Part shown: piece after piece, positions 36,124-48,915 of the stretch
How the letters are laid out: the number at the start of each line of letters is the position of its first letter
How positions within the stretch are numbered: the first letter of the stretch is position 1
Assembly (NCBI RefSeq): GCF_050948215.1
Contig: NC_135153.1
Coordinates: forward strand, 9,080,058 to 9,144,057
Length of the DNA stretch: 64,000 nt
Reading direction: 5' to 3'
DNA from: Halictus rubicundus
Taxonomy: Eukaryota > Arthropoda > Insecta > Hymenoptera > Halictidae
The notes under the pieces: generated by a model
Databases searched by the model: none
What the model was told of the DNA's origin: nothing
What the model saw: only the letters and a program-made list of their open reading frames with translations
Translations under genes and position numbers: made by a program

Positions 36124-37082
36124 TTTAAAAAACGGATGACCATGTATGTATATATATACCTTTCATATGATATTTTTGATTTTTCATTCAGGTTTCATAT
36201 GAATCCGGATTACATTTTCGATGCTGCAATACTGTAATCAGCGTAATCGATAAACTAGAAGGAGACGAACGCGTAGAAAGATAGGAAGAGGTGAGGGGAA
36301 GAACAGAAGAGAGATAGAGAGGAAAACACGTTTGCCGGGTCTCGGTTAACAAAGGGAGACGCAAATCGAGATGAGAGAGAGATAGAGGAAGCGGCGTCGA
36401 GGTTAGGGGTCACCGATCTCGCCGGTCGGATTCACAACCGAGAGTCTCTCTCACGATTCTGACCCTCGTTATCGTACAATTACTTTCGTGCCTTCGAGCA
36501 GCGACGTTTGTCCATGATCCTGGACGTTTTAATGGCTCTTTCAAAATCTGAATGAACGTGCCCACGTATATTAGTTTCGCCGGAACGAAAACCGCGATGG
36601 TACAGACGCGATTAACTCGTCCCAATTGCTTAATCATGCGGATTGCGCAAAGTCCCGACAACGCTTCGACTCCGTACGGAACCCTAATCTAGTCGGATTT
36701 CGTAATCCAGAGGGCCAGAGAGGCGTACGCACGCGAGCAACCTCGTAACGAGTACCGCCGACAAACTCTTTCGAAACGCTTTTAACGAGCAAGGTCGTTC
36801 AGTTTTCAAGCATCATCGGGCTCCTCGTCGTTTTTTCTCCCGAAAGGATTCGCGTACCGTCGAAACGCCGCGACACCGCGCGACCAAACCGTCCGACCGA
36901 TGCGATGGAGCGAGCCAGAGGAAACTTTGTTAGCAATAGATAGCTTTGGGGTGAATACACCCTGTCGGGGGATATTTTAATAACCGATCTGTCGGAACGA
37001 AATCGAAAATCCCGCGATGCTGCAAAACGTTGCGGCTGGTATACCATAGAATTTAATCGGTATTCGATCGGCCACGGCGTAT

Positions 37083-37275
37083 CAGTGTAGTTCTCGATGC
37101 ACGTCTACAACGGTGGTCTACCCAGTGACATATATCGTCCAGGAGATACTATTCTTTGATCCACGTCGAACCTAGAAAAGGACAGCGAAGCTCTAGGGGT
37201 ATACCCCGCGACAGTGGGGATAGTTCTGGGACTTTTATCGGCCACATATTTGGGACATATATCGAGAAAAGACTG
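37083..37275. mobile_element. pogo-like MITE, family A subtype (GTGGGGATAGTTCTGGGAC)
   Basis: CAGTGTAGTTCTCGATGCAC start and GAAAAGACTG end; left flank TA. The core GACAGTGGGGATAGTTCTGG is shared with the 42.8 kb copy, defining a subfamily. Confidence 0.65.
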
Positions 37276-37535
37276 TTTCAGCGTATCCTGTTCGATTCTC
37301 CTCCGTTCCGATCCGTTCCGCGTTGACGCGCACCTTATGTTAATAAGCCGTGAAGGCCTGTTAAGGCGACGTGGCGGTAATTCTGATTTTATGGAACTCG
37401 CATATTCCCGCGTGCAACCAGTGCAACGAGCCTAACGAGCGCAGCGAACGCAGTTATGTACGTACCTTGTTCCTCGCAGATGAGGAGTCGAAGTTGCATC
37501 GACGGTGACTCGCGAACCGCTGTGCGTAAATCTAA

Positions 37536-37699
37536 GGGTCAGGCACTATTAGGCAGGTCAGACGCAGAGAGGGTATAAACAGAAAAAGTGAGTAACCAAA
37601 TTCTGCCGACAGAATTTGTTTACCCTGTGTTTTTGTGTCCAGCGTGACACATAGACTCATAGACTCTCAGCGTCTGACCTGCCTAATGTAATCTGACCC
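37536..37699. mobile_element. Harbinger-like MITE, copy 1
   Basis: Inverted ends GGGTCAG...CTGACCC, about 30 bp long including ATTAGGCAGGTCAGACGC, with a 3-bp duplication TAA on each side (37533-37535, 37700-37702). The TWA-type duplication and GGG start suggest PIF/Harbinger. Confidence 0.65.
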
Positions 37700-38084
37700 T
37701 AATCCGGAAAGATGGTCGTCGATGAAAAAAATATCGCGAGGTACTTGTCGACGAATTCGTCGTTCGATGGTAGCTTTCGTGCGCCACGTAGCATTCGTTG
37801 GTTCTCCTATCTCATTTTTTCTCTGTTTCTCTCTCTCTCTCTCTCTGCGCCGTCGGAACTCACAAATTGAAAAAGTTGAAGTCAAACGGTACGCTTCGCC
37901 GTGGAGTAGAGTACCAGAATAGTTCGTTGAGGGAATACACTGCTTTTTGGTTGTTCGGACGAGCCTGCCGTGCAGTTTTCGATTCGCGAATCTGTATTAA
38001 ACGATTTCGAGGACCCCGCTTGCGAACGAACGGGCCAGTTCGCGCTCGAAATCCAGTGAATTCTCTGTATATGTCAGTGAAATA

Positions 38085-38563
38085 CAGTTAATTCTCTATA
38101 TATGCCGGCATGGCTGATAAATGTCGCAGAATTATCCCCACTACCGCGGGGTCTAGCTGTCCTTTTCTACGTTCGGCGCGGATCGAAGAATACAGTGAAT
38201 TCTCGTTAGGAGTCAGTTGCGTCGGTCTGGTGACTGACTCTTAGACGAAATCTGAGCTTGTCGCCGAGCGTCGCATTTGAAATACACAGGGCACGCTGGA
38301 AACCCAAGAGCCATGTCCGTCTACAAGTCATAAGAGCCTGTGACTACTAAGCGATAGTGACAAGAAGACTAAGAAAATGTCTTTGTCCGATACAATGTTA
38401 CTACCTGTCAAGCGATACTACCCTCACCGCTGTGTGGTGTGGGTAGTTCCACTGACTCCAAACTGTAAGGTTGGCACTGACTCGTAATGAGAATTCGCTG
38501 TAGTGTCTCCTGGACAATAAATGACAGCAAGACCCGTGTTGCTGACATATAACGAGAATTCAA
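38085..38563. mobile_element. pogo-like MITE, family A, interrupted copy
   Basis: Left part 38085-38192 (CAGTTAATTCTCTATATATG, then the CCCCACTACCGCGGGG core) and right part 38501-38563 (CTCCTGGAC to GAGAATTCA) are separated by a complete family B element. Confidence 0.65.
38193..38500. mobile_element. MITE family B, complete copy nested in family A
   Basis: 308 bp with inverted ends CAGTGAATTCTCGTTAGGAG and ACTCGTAATGAGAATTCGCTG, TA on both sides, then GTCAGT/ACTGAC subterminal motifs. The outermost 12 bp match family A, so both may be moved by the same pogo-like transposase. Confidence 0.75.
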
Positions 38564-40063
38564 ACAAACCTGTTTTTGTGTGGTCCTTTTCTATGCGATT
38601 TCTTTTCTGTGCGATTTTTTGTATTGATGTTGTCCAAAATTATTTGTTATAGCTATTTATGAAGTTTCCGAATATTTTTTTTTGTGCGGTTTCTTTTATG
38701 CGGTCCCTATCTACCGCACAAAAACAAGTTTATGTGCACCGTTTCTCGTGATCGGTGACAGTCGAAGGGATTCGATCGCGGGTAGATCGGCTCGTCGTTG
38801 AGAATGGAAAACATTCGAATTTTCGGGGAGGAAGAAAGTCGATAAAATAGTTGAAGCGATGGTTGCCAGGGCGCGTCTAGAGAACCCCCCCGTGAGGAAG
38901 GTGTGCGATAGTCGGTGGCCGACGCGGTGGCCGGCAACCGACGCGAGGGCCGGCGACCGGCAGCCGACAGCCGACAGCCGCCAACCGACCAATGAGAGAC
39001 GCGAGGGCGCGGGTGCGCGTTTCGCTCGAGCTGCCGCCACCACCGTCACCACCGCCACCATCGTTGTGCCGGGTCCCTCAGAACGAGCGTGAACGTAGAA
39101 CGCGTAGCGTCGTGCTCGTGCCTCGTACCCTGTACTCTTATTCGTGCCTCTCGTGTCGCGTTGTGTTGTGCACAGTGCCGTAGCCGTGTCGCGTTCCCAT
39201 TCCTTTCCGTTCCGTTCCGTTCGGTTTTGCCTGGTTTCTCGCGACGCGAAACACAGCACCGTGTCGCCCGTTTCTCGTTTGCGGTTTCCGTCTCGCGATT
39301 CGGACGTGGACGGGGTCCGACTCGGCGACAACTGTTGGTGGCCGGTGTCGCGAACGTTTCGCGAATGCCCGACCCCGTTGTCACGCGAATCTCGACCAGA
39401 GGTCTCGCTCAGGACTCGCACGGTGTTGCGCCAAATTGCGAAAGGTTCCCGAGCCGTAGCTCGACGAGATCGGTCATGATAGATCGCACCGAGTCGCTGA
39501 GAATCAGGGGACACGGAAAATTTGGACCGTGCCTTCCGGACGTCGTCGGTGGTGCCGACGTACGATTGGAAATCCGAGCGACGTAAATACACGTTCCGGA
39601 GCGTTTCCAGCATTTACGGTTCCGGCGTCGCTCGCGTCCAAAGAAATCCCAAGCGATCGGCGATGATACGCGGACCACGGGGTGACAGTTAGGCCTCCAC
39701 GAATATTGCTGCACCGGGAATCCCTGGGATCAACGAAGACACCTATATTTTTCGTCGTGCGACTCGAACTCGATACGCAAAGGTGAGAGGCATCGACTCT
39801 TTTCATTAGACTGTCTCCGTGGACACGCGCACGTATTTTTATGTCCTCGAACATGCTCCTTGCGAATATCGCGGAAACGCGAGTTACTCGGACAATTAAC
39901 CAACGTCCGAGTATATGTACCTAGGATTTACACTCGTTACCGTCACTGATTTATTCCGCGCGGTTCCGCTTCAACTACGAGTGGGGCAACATTTTGGAGC
40001 AAAGCGCGGCGTGCCCCACTACTACCGATCCAAACCCCTTGCGTCGATTTTTATTTCGATTTA

Positions 40064-40269
40064 GGGTCAGATTATACTAGGAAGGTCAGACGGTGACGGT
40101 GTAATGACGCTAGACTGAAAAACAGGGTGACCAAATTCTGCCGACGGAATTTGTTTACCTTGTTTTTGTGTATCTAGCCCTTATAGACCCTCGGCGTTTG
40201 ATCGTCCTAGTACAACTCTGCCGACAGAATTTGTTTACCCTGTTTATATAGACCCTCAGCGTCTGACCC
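40064..40269. mobile_element. Harbinger-like MITE, copy 2, with internal duplication
   Basis: GGGTCAGATTA start and GTCTGACCC end; flanks TTA and TCA (imperfect TWA duplication). The segment CTGCCGACRGAATTTGTTTA through the CCCTCRGCGTYTGA motif occurs twice, unlike copy 1. Confidence 0.55.
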
Positions 40270-42770
40270 TCATTCGAGTATATCCCAACATTTTGTCTCG
40301 TAAACAGGTTTCTGTGGAGGTTGCGCGTGAAAATCGGTCCCGACTCGTGCGTCTAGATTTCGACCGCGAGGAGGACCAACATTTCTACGGATTCTTCGTC
40401 ACGCCGTCGTTTAACCTTTGCTCGGTTTTTATCGATCGGTCCGCGGCCAATCGCAATCGCGCGTTTAACCGGTTCGTTTCAGGTGTTAACGAACGACGCG
40501 ACGCGTCGGTACGCAACGGGACGCGTGCATCTGTGCATCGAAGGCTGATAATTGGCTTCGTCTACTCCCGTGAAAGTCAGCCTACCGTCAAGTTCTCTCG
40601 GGTTCATTCATCGTTACCGTGTTGCGTAATAATTGTTGGTGCTGGCGCTGCGCTACTACTGGCACGTGCCTCGGGGCTCTAGCGATTCATGCTTCTCGCT
40701 TTTCGCTGCTCGGAACTCGCTCACGTCCATCGTCCGAATACTTTTCGGAGGAGATTTCACTGTGGATTCTTTTTAGGGAAAGATCTAGGCGATCTATCGG
40801 CGCGATCGGTGGTTACGAGTGCCACGGCCGATCGCGGACAAATATACCGGTCTTCGAAGGGAGAAGGTGGAAGGGCGTTTCGTGGTTAAGCGTGCAGCGG
40901 TCTGCCGCGAGTTTCCTATTATGTGGGTCGAGGATTCTTCAAGAAATAGCTGCAAGTTTCGCGAAATCGACCGAGGCCGGACTCTGGAGACGGCACGATG
41001 CGATAGGCACTCGATCCGATCCGATTTCTTGAAGTGACCTTCGGCGAATGTTTCCAACTCGATGGCCGATACCGTGGACCCTACACGGTGCTCGGTTTAC
41101 CGATTCACTTGGAAGCCGAAAGTTCGCGGCGGGTTGCCATCGTGTAATAAGGAAAAAGATGTTCGTTTTCTTTCGCGTTACTTGAAAACCGGATGCTCCG
41201 TTCCCTGGTTGCGCGTTCGTCGGGCTGGTGGAGAGGAGAAACCTTCGGGGTTATTTTTGTCGTTTGGTTCGCCCTCACCGTGCCGAGAAGAACGAAAAGG
41301 GGTACTGGGGAAGCTGCTCTCCTTTTCGGATAAATTTATCGCTGGATCTCGAAGAAAGTCGAGACATTGGATGAAGACGTTGCGTTGCGTTGCGTTGCGT
41401 TGCATCGCGTCGCGTCGCGCGTCGGAAGTGCGGATCTTTTACCAAGGTAATCAACGTGTGCCTGTGTGCACGGACACGCATACGTAGGTCGGAGGCGGTG
41501 CGAGCGAGTTGCGGTGGTAGATATACGCGCCAAGAGAAAGAACGAAAAGCCGGTCTTGGATGGAACACCTGCTCCACAGGTATGCGATCCTTTCCTTTCT
41601 ACTCTCGTTCGTGCTACCTCCGCTGCTCGCTTGGATTTTTCGCTGTGGCTCCGTGGCTCCGTAGTTCCTCGGACATTAAAAATGAAGGAAAAGTAAGCAA
41701 ATGGAACCATTCATTGTTAACGCGACGACAACGCGTTGCCGGGAAGCGTTCCCGACTACCGACCTAATCCTAGAGTTCGCGCCTCTGAACACAGCGTTTC
41801 GCCTCGTCTTCTCGGAGCTATTGTTCCAATAGCAGCGGTCGGTACTCGCCACGCCCACGCTCTCGCTCTTGCTCTCGTCCTCGTACTCGTACTTATCGTA
41901 CCTACAGTCCGGACGGCAATGGCGCTGAAACGAACAAGATCGTTCGTCTTTTCGACCGAAAATCGAGTCTCCCGCGCTCGGTCAGCCGACGGGAAACTTT
42001 GTTCCTGCCGTTGCGGTCCGCTTTCTCGTTCTATCCTCGTTGGCAGTTACGGCGCCGTAGACGTAGACGGTAACTCGATAGTCAAAACCCGGCTGCACAC
42101 GCTTTCGGGCACGTTGCCCCAACGGGCCCCATTGTTTCCCAGCAGTTTATCGTAATTCAACACTTATCGTGCATCCTATGCCACGCTGGTTTCGCGTTCT
42201 CGGTAACCGGCCTGGCCTGTTCGTTCGCCTCGTTTCTTCTTCTTCTTCTTCTTCTTCGTCTTCTTCGTCCCTGTTCCGTCGGTTTTCTCGCTCTTCGTTT
42301 TCGCCTGCTCCCCTCGAATAGGCTCAGGGTAGTTGACCAGGAAGGAAAAGGAGAGATAGAAATAACAATGGGTGTCGCGAACAACGAGCCGCGCGAATCC
42401 TGCCTGTCAAACTTCGTACGCGAACGGTCGATAACGGTTAACGCGAAAAGTTGCGTGCTGACCTGCAACGCTATTTCCAACCGATCGATAAGGAACGCCT
42501 CCTGTTCCACGCCGACCAAAGAATAGCTCCGCGGCTCTGCTCGAGGCTACTGACACGAATTATAGCTCTCCGCGCGAGCCGACACAGTCGCGGAGAATAC
42601 GCGGAAAAACAACGACTTCCCTCGTGCGGGCACGATCGAATAGACCGGCGCTCCGCAACCTTTTATCCTCCACGGCACCCCACAAGCAAAAGCTTGCAAA
42701 TACATGAATTACAATAATACGTTTTTATTGGACAACAAACACAATAAAGTATAATTAATAATACACACTA

Positions 42771-42951
42771 CAGCGTTTTCTCGATACATGTCCACAACAC
42801 GGGTCTAGCCAGGGACATATACCGTCCAGGAGATTCGAACGTAGAAAAGGACAGAGGCCTCGGTTCGTGGACCCTCACGGGGTATATCCCGCGACAGTGG
42901 GGACAGTTCTGGGACTGTTATCGGTTTGGGACATATACCGAGAAGACACTG
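42771..42951. mobile_element. pogo-like MITE, family A subtype, copy at 42.8 kb
   Basis: CAGCGTTTTCTCGATACATG start and GAGAAGACACTG end, TA on both sides; shares its core with the 37083 copy. Confidence 0.72.
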
Positions 42952-43183
42952 TAGCGTGCCGCGGCACGGCAGTTGCGGAGCATTGGAGTAGACGCATGAT
43001 AAAAAAGGGTACGCTAAAAAAAGTTTTACTCACGAGGTATATCCCGCGACAGTGGGGACAGTTCTGGGACTGTTATCGGTTTGGGACAGATATCGAGAAA
43101 ACACTGTAGCGTGCCGCGGCACGGCAGTTGCGGAGCATTGGAGTAGACGCATAGTAGGCAAGGGTAGACTAAAAAAAGTTTTA
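42874..43183. repeat. Tandem duplication, period 155 bp
   Basis: Units 42874-43028 and 43029-43183, few differences. Each comprises the right half of the MITE plus CGTGCCGCGGCACGGCAGTT...GTAGACGCAT and ends AAAAAAAGTTTTA. The CG-palindrome followed by TTGCGGAGCATTGG resembles a hAT end. Confidence 0.8.
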
Positions 43184-45748
43184 TCTTGAATTTACAAGAT
43201 TAATGTTTCATTTAAACTATTTAGTATTAGTTATTGAAGGGGAATGAAATAATGATTGAATATTTATATATATATATATATATGTAAGGCAGTTATCTAT
43301 TACACAGGATTTTCAAGATAAAATAGAAATTGTTTCCCTGTAAACCAAGAAACGACATTTAAAGTTTATTACTCTTAATTCATGAGCATGTGCTCTGTTA
43401 CGTAATCATCTATCTATCTATCTCTTGTATTAGTTCTACTCTCTAACAGTAGACACTCTACAGCCACTCTACACTCTATGCTTTACAACGCGCGAAGCGC
43501 GGTCAAATTTGTACTAAAGAAATACCATTTCTTTACATATATATTAGTGATAAGGGCGCGTACAACGTGTTATCTGTGGAAACCGAAACGAAAGAGATCA
43601 CAACGACACGCCGATCACACCGTTTGCGTCGATACGCAGAAGAGGTACGCGTATCGCGGATATATCTTTATCGCGAGATACGAACAGCCGGTTTGCGTCG
43701 ATGGGGCCAAGCTTCCGCGACTCGTTGATTGCCGGTTGGCGGGAATCTTTTCCTCGATCGGCCAATAACGGTGCACAGGTTCCGACCAGCGACTACGCGA
43801 GGCCACTTTACGAACGCGAAACGATTCCTCCGAATCGTTTAACGTTTTCGACAATAGGTGTCGTCGTTGCCGGCGTCGCCTCGCTGCTGCGAGAGCAAGA
43901 CAAAGGACGATCTCGACTCGGTTTCCGCGTGGTCGAGCAGTTAGCTATAATCGTACGAGAACTTGACAGTGACGCGAGAATGTGGGTCAAGGGGCGAGGT
44001 GGCTCCGATGTTTACCGTCGTCTCGCTCAAAGGAACTAATTTCCTGCAAATTACACGTCAGTTCCCCCTGTCTCTTTTGGTTCCTGGAGACGCTGAACCG
44101 CAAAGCCTGTAATCTCCCTACAACGTCGCGCGATGCATCTCTCTTCTCTTCGCTTACCCCTTTGTTCGCGCTAGCTTTTTTTTTCTCCCGCTGCATTCTC
44201 CTCCTCCTCTCTGCTCTCTGCTCTCTGCCGTGTATTCTCTTCGACCCGAGCCGATGCGATACCTCGTCTTCCCGGCAAAATAGAAATTTCCCATTTCCAT
44301 GGGTAACGGGCGTAGGTTGCGCGTGCACGTTGTTTCTCGCGCGTTTTCAACCCACTTGCACGCAATCCGACACCAGCCGTATCGAATTTCTCCCGAGTAA
44401 CGTGCGTCGAGTTACGCGTCACGAATAATCGCCCGTGTCCACGGTTCGAAGGATTGAAATTGTTCGCGACGCGGCCGTTCGAAAGCGCAGCGCTGCGCTT
44501 GTACGGCCGATGGTTTATCGGTGTTTACCCTCTACCTAGCTGTCGCCGTGCGCGTGGGTACTCGTCGAGTTTATCTAATGAGATTTACCGATATCCAATT
44601 ACCTAAAGTGCTTTCCCGATTCCCGCACGTCCCGACCCCTATCAATCGAATACCCCTTTGGCCGGTGGTCGGGTCGGTTTCGATGCCAGGCGTATTTAAT
44701 TTCGCGAATTAATTTACCGTGAACGCCGCACCGGTCGGCGAGTCGCGACATCAAAACCCATCGTCGCGTCCTTGCGCACAACCGCAAGTAGCGTTCCACG
44801 AACTATGGGGAACGCTCGTTGCGTCGTTCGAAAGGACGAGACGCGGAACAATGGTCGGAAGCGAATAGAGATAAAGAGTACAGGAACATTCGAATTCTGA
44901 GAGCCGCTCGACTCCAGAAGATTTCAGCTCCAATGTTCGAATTTGCGGTTTAAAATTTCACTTTGGATTAACGTTCGATCGAGGCATTTCCACGCCGTGT
45001 ACCTTCCTACTCGGACAAAGGGAGGACGAGATGAGTGGACGAAAAGATTTTTAGTTAACTAATTTCGGCGTGATCGCGACGGTTCCACGGCTTCGTGGTT
45101 TCTCAATCGCGAAGGAAGCGTCGGATGCCAACCGCAGACTAATTGAATACTTCCCATTATCTTTCACAAAAGATGCTTGGTCCTTTCGCACCGAGTTTAG
45201 TCGAGTCGACTCCAGCCCGGAATAGGTATACACGCGGCGTATCGTGTGCACGGTGCACAATGGCTCGAGTGCCGCGTACCGCTCCCTCCTTGTCCCACTG
45301 CCATCTCGGTCTTGCTTTGCTGCCTCGAAACGTTTGCTTCCGAATGCGCGCTTTCCACGCGTAACCGCGCTAACTTGTATTCCAGCGATACTTGTCCGGT
45401 GCTTGTCTCCCTCCTCTTTCCATTTCGCTTCTCTTTCCCGCGTTTCGCCCCTTTTCCAGTTGATACGAGACGATGTTTCCGATGCGCGTCGAGTCGTTCG
45501 GTCTGCTTTTCATATTCCGCTCCGTACCGTTTCCTCCCGTTTCGTTCCGTTTCCTACCGGCTCCATTTATAGATCGTCTCGCTCCTCCCGTTCGGTCTCC
45601 CTTATCGTGCTCGCACGATTCCCTCGGATATGGAACTTGTCCGTTTTCGCCGTTGTTCGGACCAAACCCACGGTAGCCCCGAGCTTTTCGCGTATTTTGT
45701 GGATCTCCCGATCGATGGAGGTGCGATCCGCGCGCCCGGATCCAAATG

Positions 45749-45955
45749 CAGTGATTTCTCTATATATGTCGCCAAGGCTTGGAGGATAAACGTCGTGGAA
45801 GTATCGTCACTACCGTGGGGTATACCCCGTGAGGGACTACGGGGCCCAGGCTTCCCGAGCTTCGGGGCCCCTCACAGGGTATACCCCGTGGTAGTGGGGA
45901 TAATTCTGCGACGTTTATCGTCCAGCCCTTGGCGACATGTATCGAGAATTCACTG
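45749..45955. mobile_element. pogo-like MITE, family A, near full-length copy
   Basis: CAGTGATTTCTCTATATATG start (preceded by TG instead of TA) and GAGAATTCACTG end followed by TA; 207 bp. The core is nearly symmetrical, with GGTATACCCC twice in inverted arrangement. Confidence 0.82.
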
Positions 45956-47890
45956 TACTTGGTTCGAAGAGGACGCGAGTTCCCTACGCGTGCACAGAAC
46001 CGGCAATTAGCATAGGCGCGATGAGGTTGCTCGACCGGAAGTCGAGATATTCGAACAAATCCGAGAGATCTCCCGTCGCGCTCTACCGTCTCGAACGCGC
46101 TGATTATTTCCGTCGACGCGCTCGGACCTTGAACAAAATTACACGTTGCCGCGCATAAATTACCATCGACAGGGGGTCCGCTTAAATAAGCTTTGTATTT
46201 TCTCCGCTAGCCCTTCGAGCCTCCAGCTTTTGCACCCATCGTATCGAACGTTTGGGACCCACCACGATTCCTTCCGTTTCGTTCTTCGCAAAGGTTAGGC
46301 CGCTCCATGGCGCATCGACGAAATCATTCGAATCTCCCTTCGTCCTGTATTTTTAGTCGCCCGCGGAAAAGCAATCATTTCAGGATTTTGGTTGGGATCG
46401 CCGCGAACGCAAACGCTCACGAAGGACCGAAAACGTACGTAAAGGTTGGCGGGAGAGCTGCAGAAATAAATGGAAAGCTCGAGGAAGGTAAATCCTGCTG
46501 GTATATGAAATGGCACCCTCTTCCCGTTCCGTTCCGTTTCGTTTGTTTGCTCGACTCGTCTAGGAACCCGTCGTATCCCCAATCTTCGTATCGAAGATTC
46601 GAGATATACGTATGCCTACTTCCGCGTGCGCGAAACTCTGCACCGTGTACGTGTACGCCATACGCGGTCGAGTTCCAGCCAGAACCTACACTTTATCCTA
46701 AACGCGGTATCGATTCCACCGTTCTATCGGTTCTCGCCGGATTTCGATCGATTCGCGGTCCAATTTAATTTCCGTCCAGTTGTCGATGAAACCTGATCGA
46801 ATCGAACGAAACGGTAGATAGATAAGAACGAATCGACGAGCCTTTCACGGATTCTCTCGCCCCGACAGGCAACGACGCGCGCGACGAACACGCGACAGCC
46901 ACTCGGGAGGAAGTTTAGAAGAACGCGTTTCAGGCACACGATTGCCGAGCATCGGATCATCGATGCGTGTCAGACCTACGGTACATACGAGTACGCGTAC
47001 GCGTACACGCGTGTTTGTGTACCGTCTTCCGATGTATTCGTAGTCGAAACGGTCGATCCCCGTCTACGTGACATCCGTGGATCCCTTTCGCGCGTTACCT
47101 TCCTTCCGATCCGAAGAGATTGCGAGGATTTGTCTATCCGTGGAGAGAGAATAAGAGCTACCTTTTCGTTTCCGCCATGGAAACGCGCGAGAAACAAAGA
47201 AACGGGTCTGCTGCTGCTGCTGTTTACAGCGATAAACCTGCGCCGCGAGTATTTACGATCGCGCGCTGAGAAAAGTTTATTTTCTTTGGCCTCGTGTGCT
47301 CGCCTTAGCAGAGGGGAACGCGCCCCATCGAGCTACGTATACCATCGTATCGCATACCGTTGGATGGTGAACGGTGGACGCGCGGTACACGCGCGGCGAC
47401 GCGCAATACCCTCCGCAAACCGTTTCAGTTACCTAAGCTCTCTGCTAATCGTATTTGGAAACTGTTCGACGGAAACGGACGAGCGTAACTTTGGCGCGAA
47501 CGGAAGGGCGACTTGTACAGGCACGCGCTGCAACGTGACAGCGTGACAGCGTGTCAGCGTGACAGCGCGACGGCGCGACGCGGCGCGTCAACGTGACAAC
47601 GTTGTAAGTCTACGTATACGCGTGTGTACACGGAGGCGCGTGACGCTCCCGCTTTCTCGCGTCTCTCGATTCTCTTCAGACGAACGTTGAGCATCTTTGA
47701 TTGGTGCGGCATCGGGTCGTGTCGTGTCGACCTAACGACCCAACGACCCAACGACCCTGCTACCCTTCCGATCCGATCAACCACAATTGCCTCGTTCTCT
47801 CGTTCTCCCTTCCCTAGTCGCGTTTGTAAAGTCGTTCTCTGCCAAATGGTTCCACAACGAAAAACACTCGGATCGAGGTAAATCTGTGGT

Positions 47891-48143
47891 CAGGGCCCGC
47901 TCTAGGGGGGGGGGGACAACCCGGGCATTTGCCCGGGGCGCCATTTTGGCATTGGCTGTGTGAGAAGTGTGAGAAAAATATTGATGTTTTAAATATTCAA
48001 TTAATAGAAAATTTCAGACTATCCTTGCCAGACAATTTTGCTAAAAAAAAAGGTCATTTTGTTCAGCGCGGTGCTTAGTGCTTAAAAAGGGGCGGCAATT
48101 TGTTTTTTTGCCCGGGGCGTCGTAAACGCTAGAGCGGGCCCTG
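47891..48143. mobile_element. hAT-like MITE with preserved empty site
   Basis: Inverted ends CAGGGCCCGCTCTAG / CTAGAGCGGGCCCTG, perfect over 15 bp, flanked by CTGTGGT on both sides (47884-47890, 48144-48150). The paralogous site at 50988-50994 carries a single CTGTGGT and no insert. hAT elements usually duplicate 8 bp; here 7 bp is seen. Confidence 0.85.
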
Positions 48144-48213
48144 CTGTGGTTGCGAGGACAGAGGAGGAACTACGAGAGATGCGGCGCTATATCTCCTTGT
48201 CGATATCTGACTA

Positions 48214-48408
48214 CAGTGACGTCTCTATATATGTCCCCAAGGCCTGGATGACAAACGTCGCGGAATTATCCCCACTACCGCGGGGTATACCCCATGAGGG
48301 GCTTCGGACGCTGAGGAGTGTAAATATAACATGGCTCGGGTACGTCTTCTGGACGATGCACGACGCTGGGCAGGACCCGTGTCGTTGACATACATCGAGA
48401 ATTGACTG
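48214..48408. mobile_element. pogo-like MITE, family A
   Basis: TA, CAGTGACGTCTCTATATATG start, GAGAATTGACTG end, TA. It is immediately followed by a second right half (48424-48488, CTCCTGGAC to GAGAATTCGCTG). Confidence 0.8.
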
Positions 48409-48423
48409 TATCTCTAAAACATA

Positions 48424-48488
48424 TATCTCCTGGACGATGTATGTCGCTGGCAAGACCCGTCTAGTTGACGTACATCGAGAATTCGCTG
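48424..48488. mobile_element. pogo-like MITE, family A, right half only
   Basis: CTCCTGGACGATGTATGTCG...GAGAATTCGCTG then TA, adjoining the end of the preceding complete copy. Confidence 0.65.
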
Positions 48489-48870
48489 TATCTGCTTGTA
48501 TGAGTTACGAGTGCTGCGGCTTTGCTTTTTAATCTCCGAAATTAGTCGAGAAAATTGTGCGCGGATTTGCAATTGTTTCGAATTTGCATGGGATGAACTC
48601 GATCGGAATCCATGCTGCGAACGTACCGGTATCCGATCGTGTATAGAGCCCATTTAGGTTGTCGGTGTTTAGCAGTGTGCTGCATCGGGTATTGATTAAA
48701 TGGGAGGGCACGAGGGGCGAGGAGAACCGGGAACTGGGAAACGGGAAACGGGAAACAGGAGTCGAGAACCCGGAATAGGAAGAACGGAATGGAGCACGGG
48801 TTGGAGGGAGAGAGGGACGGCGGCAAGTAAGGTCGGAGGGAAATTATGGTAGATATGGAGGGAGATGCAA

Positions 48871-48915
48871 TTCGTCTCTCTCTCTCTCTATCCCTCTCTC
48901 CCTCCCTCCCTCCCT
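48871..48915. repeat. (TC)n / (CCCT)n tract
   Basis: Pyrimidine-only tract. Confidence 0.85.

Larger units (their letters stand above)
47797..48408. repeat. Duplicated segment, copy 1 (carries a hAT-like insertion)
   Basis: Matches 50901-51251 with few mismatches once the 253-bp insertion at 47891-48143 and one 7-bp site duplication are removed. Its right part is a family A MITE. Confidence 0.85.

Noticed and set aside
38711..39613. Minus-strand open frame of 300 codons
   Set aside because: Arg/Ser-rich composition typical of the antisense of CG-rich DNA; no domain, no splice context, and the opposite strand looks like a promoter or UTR.
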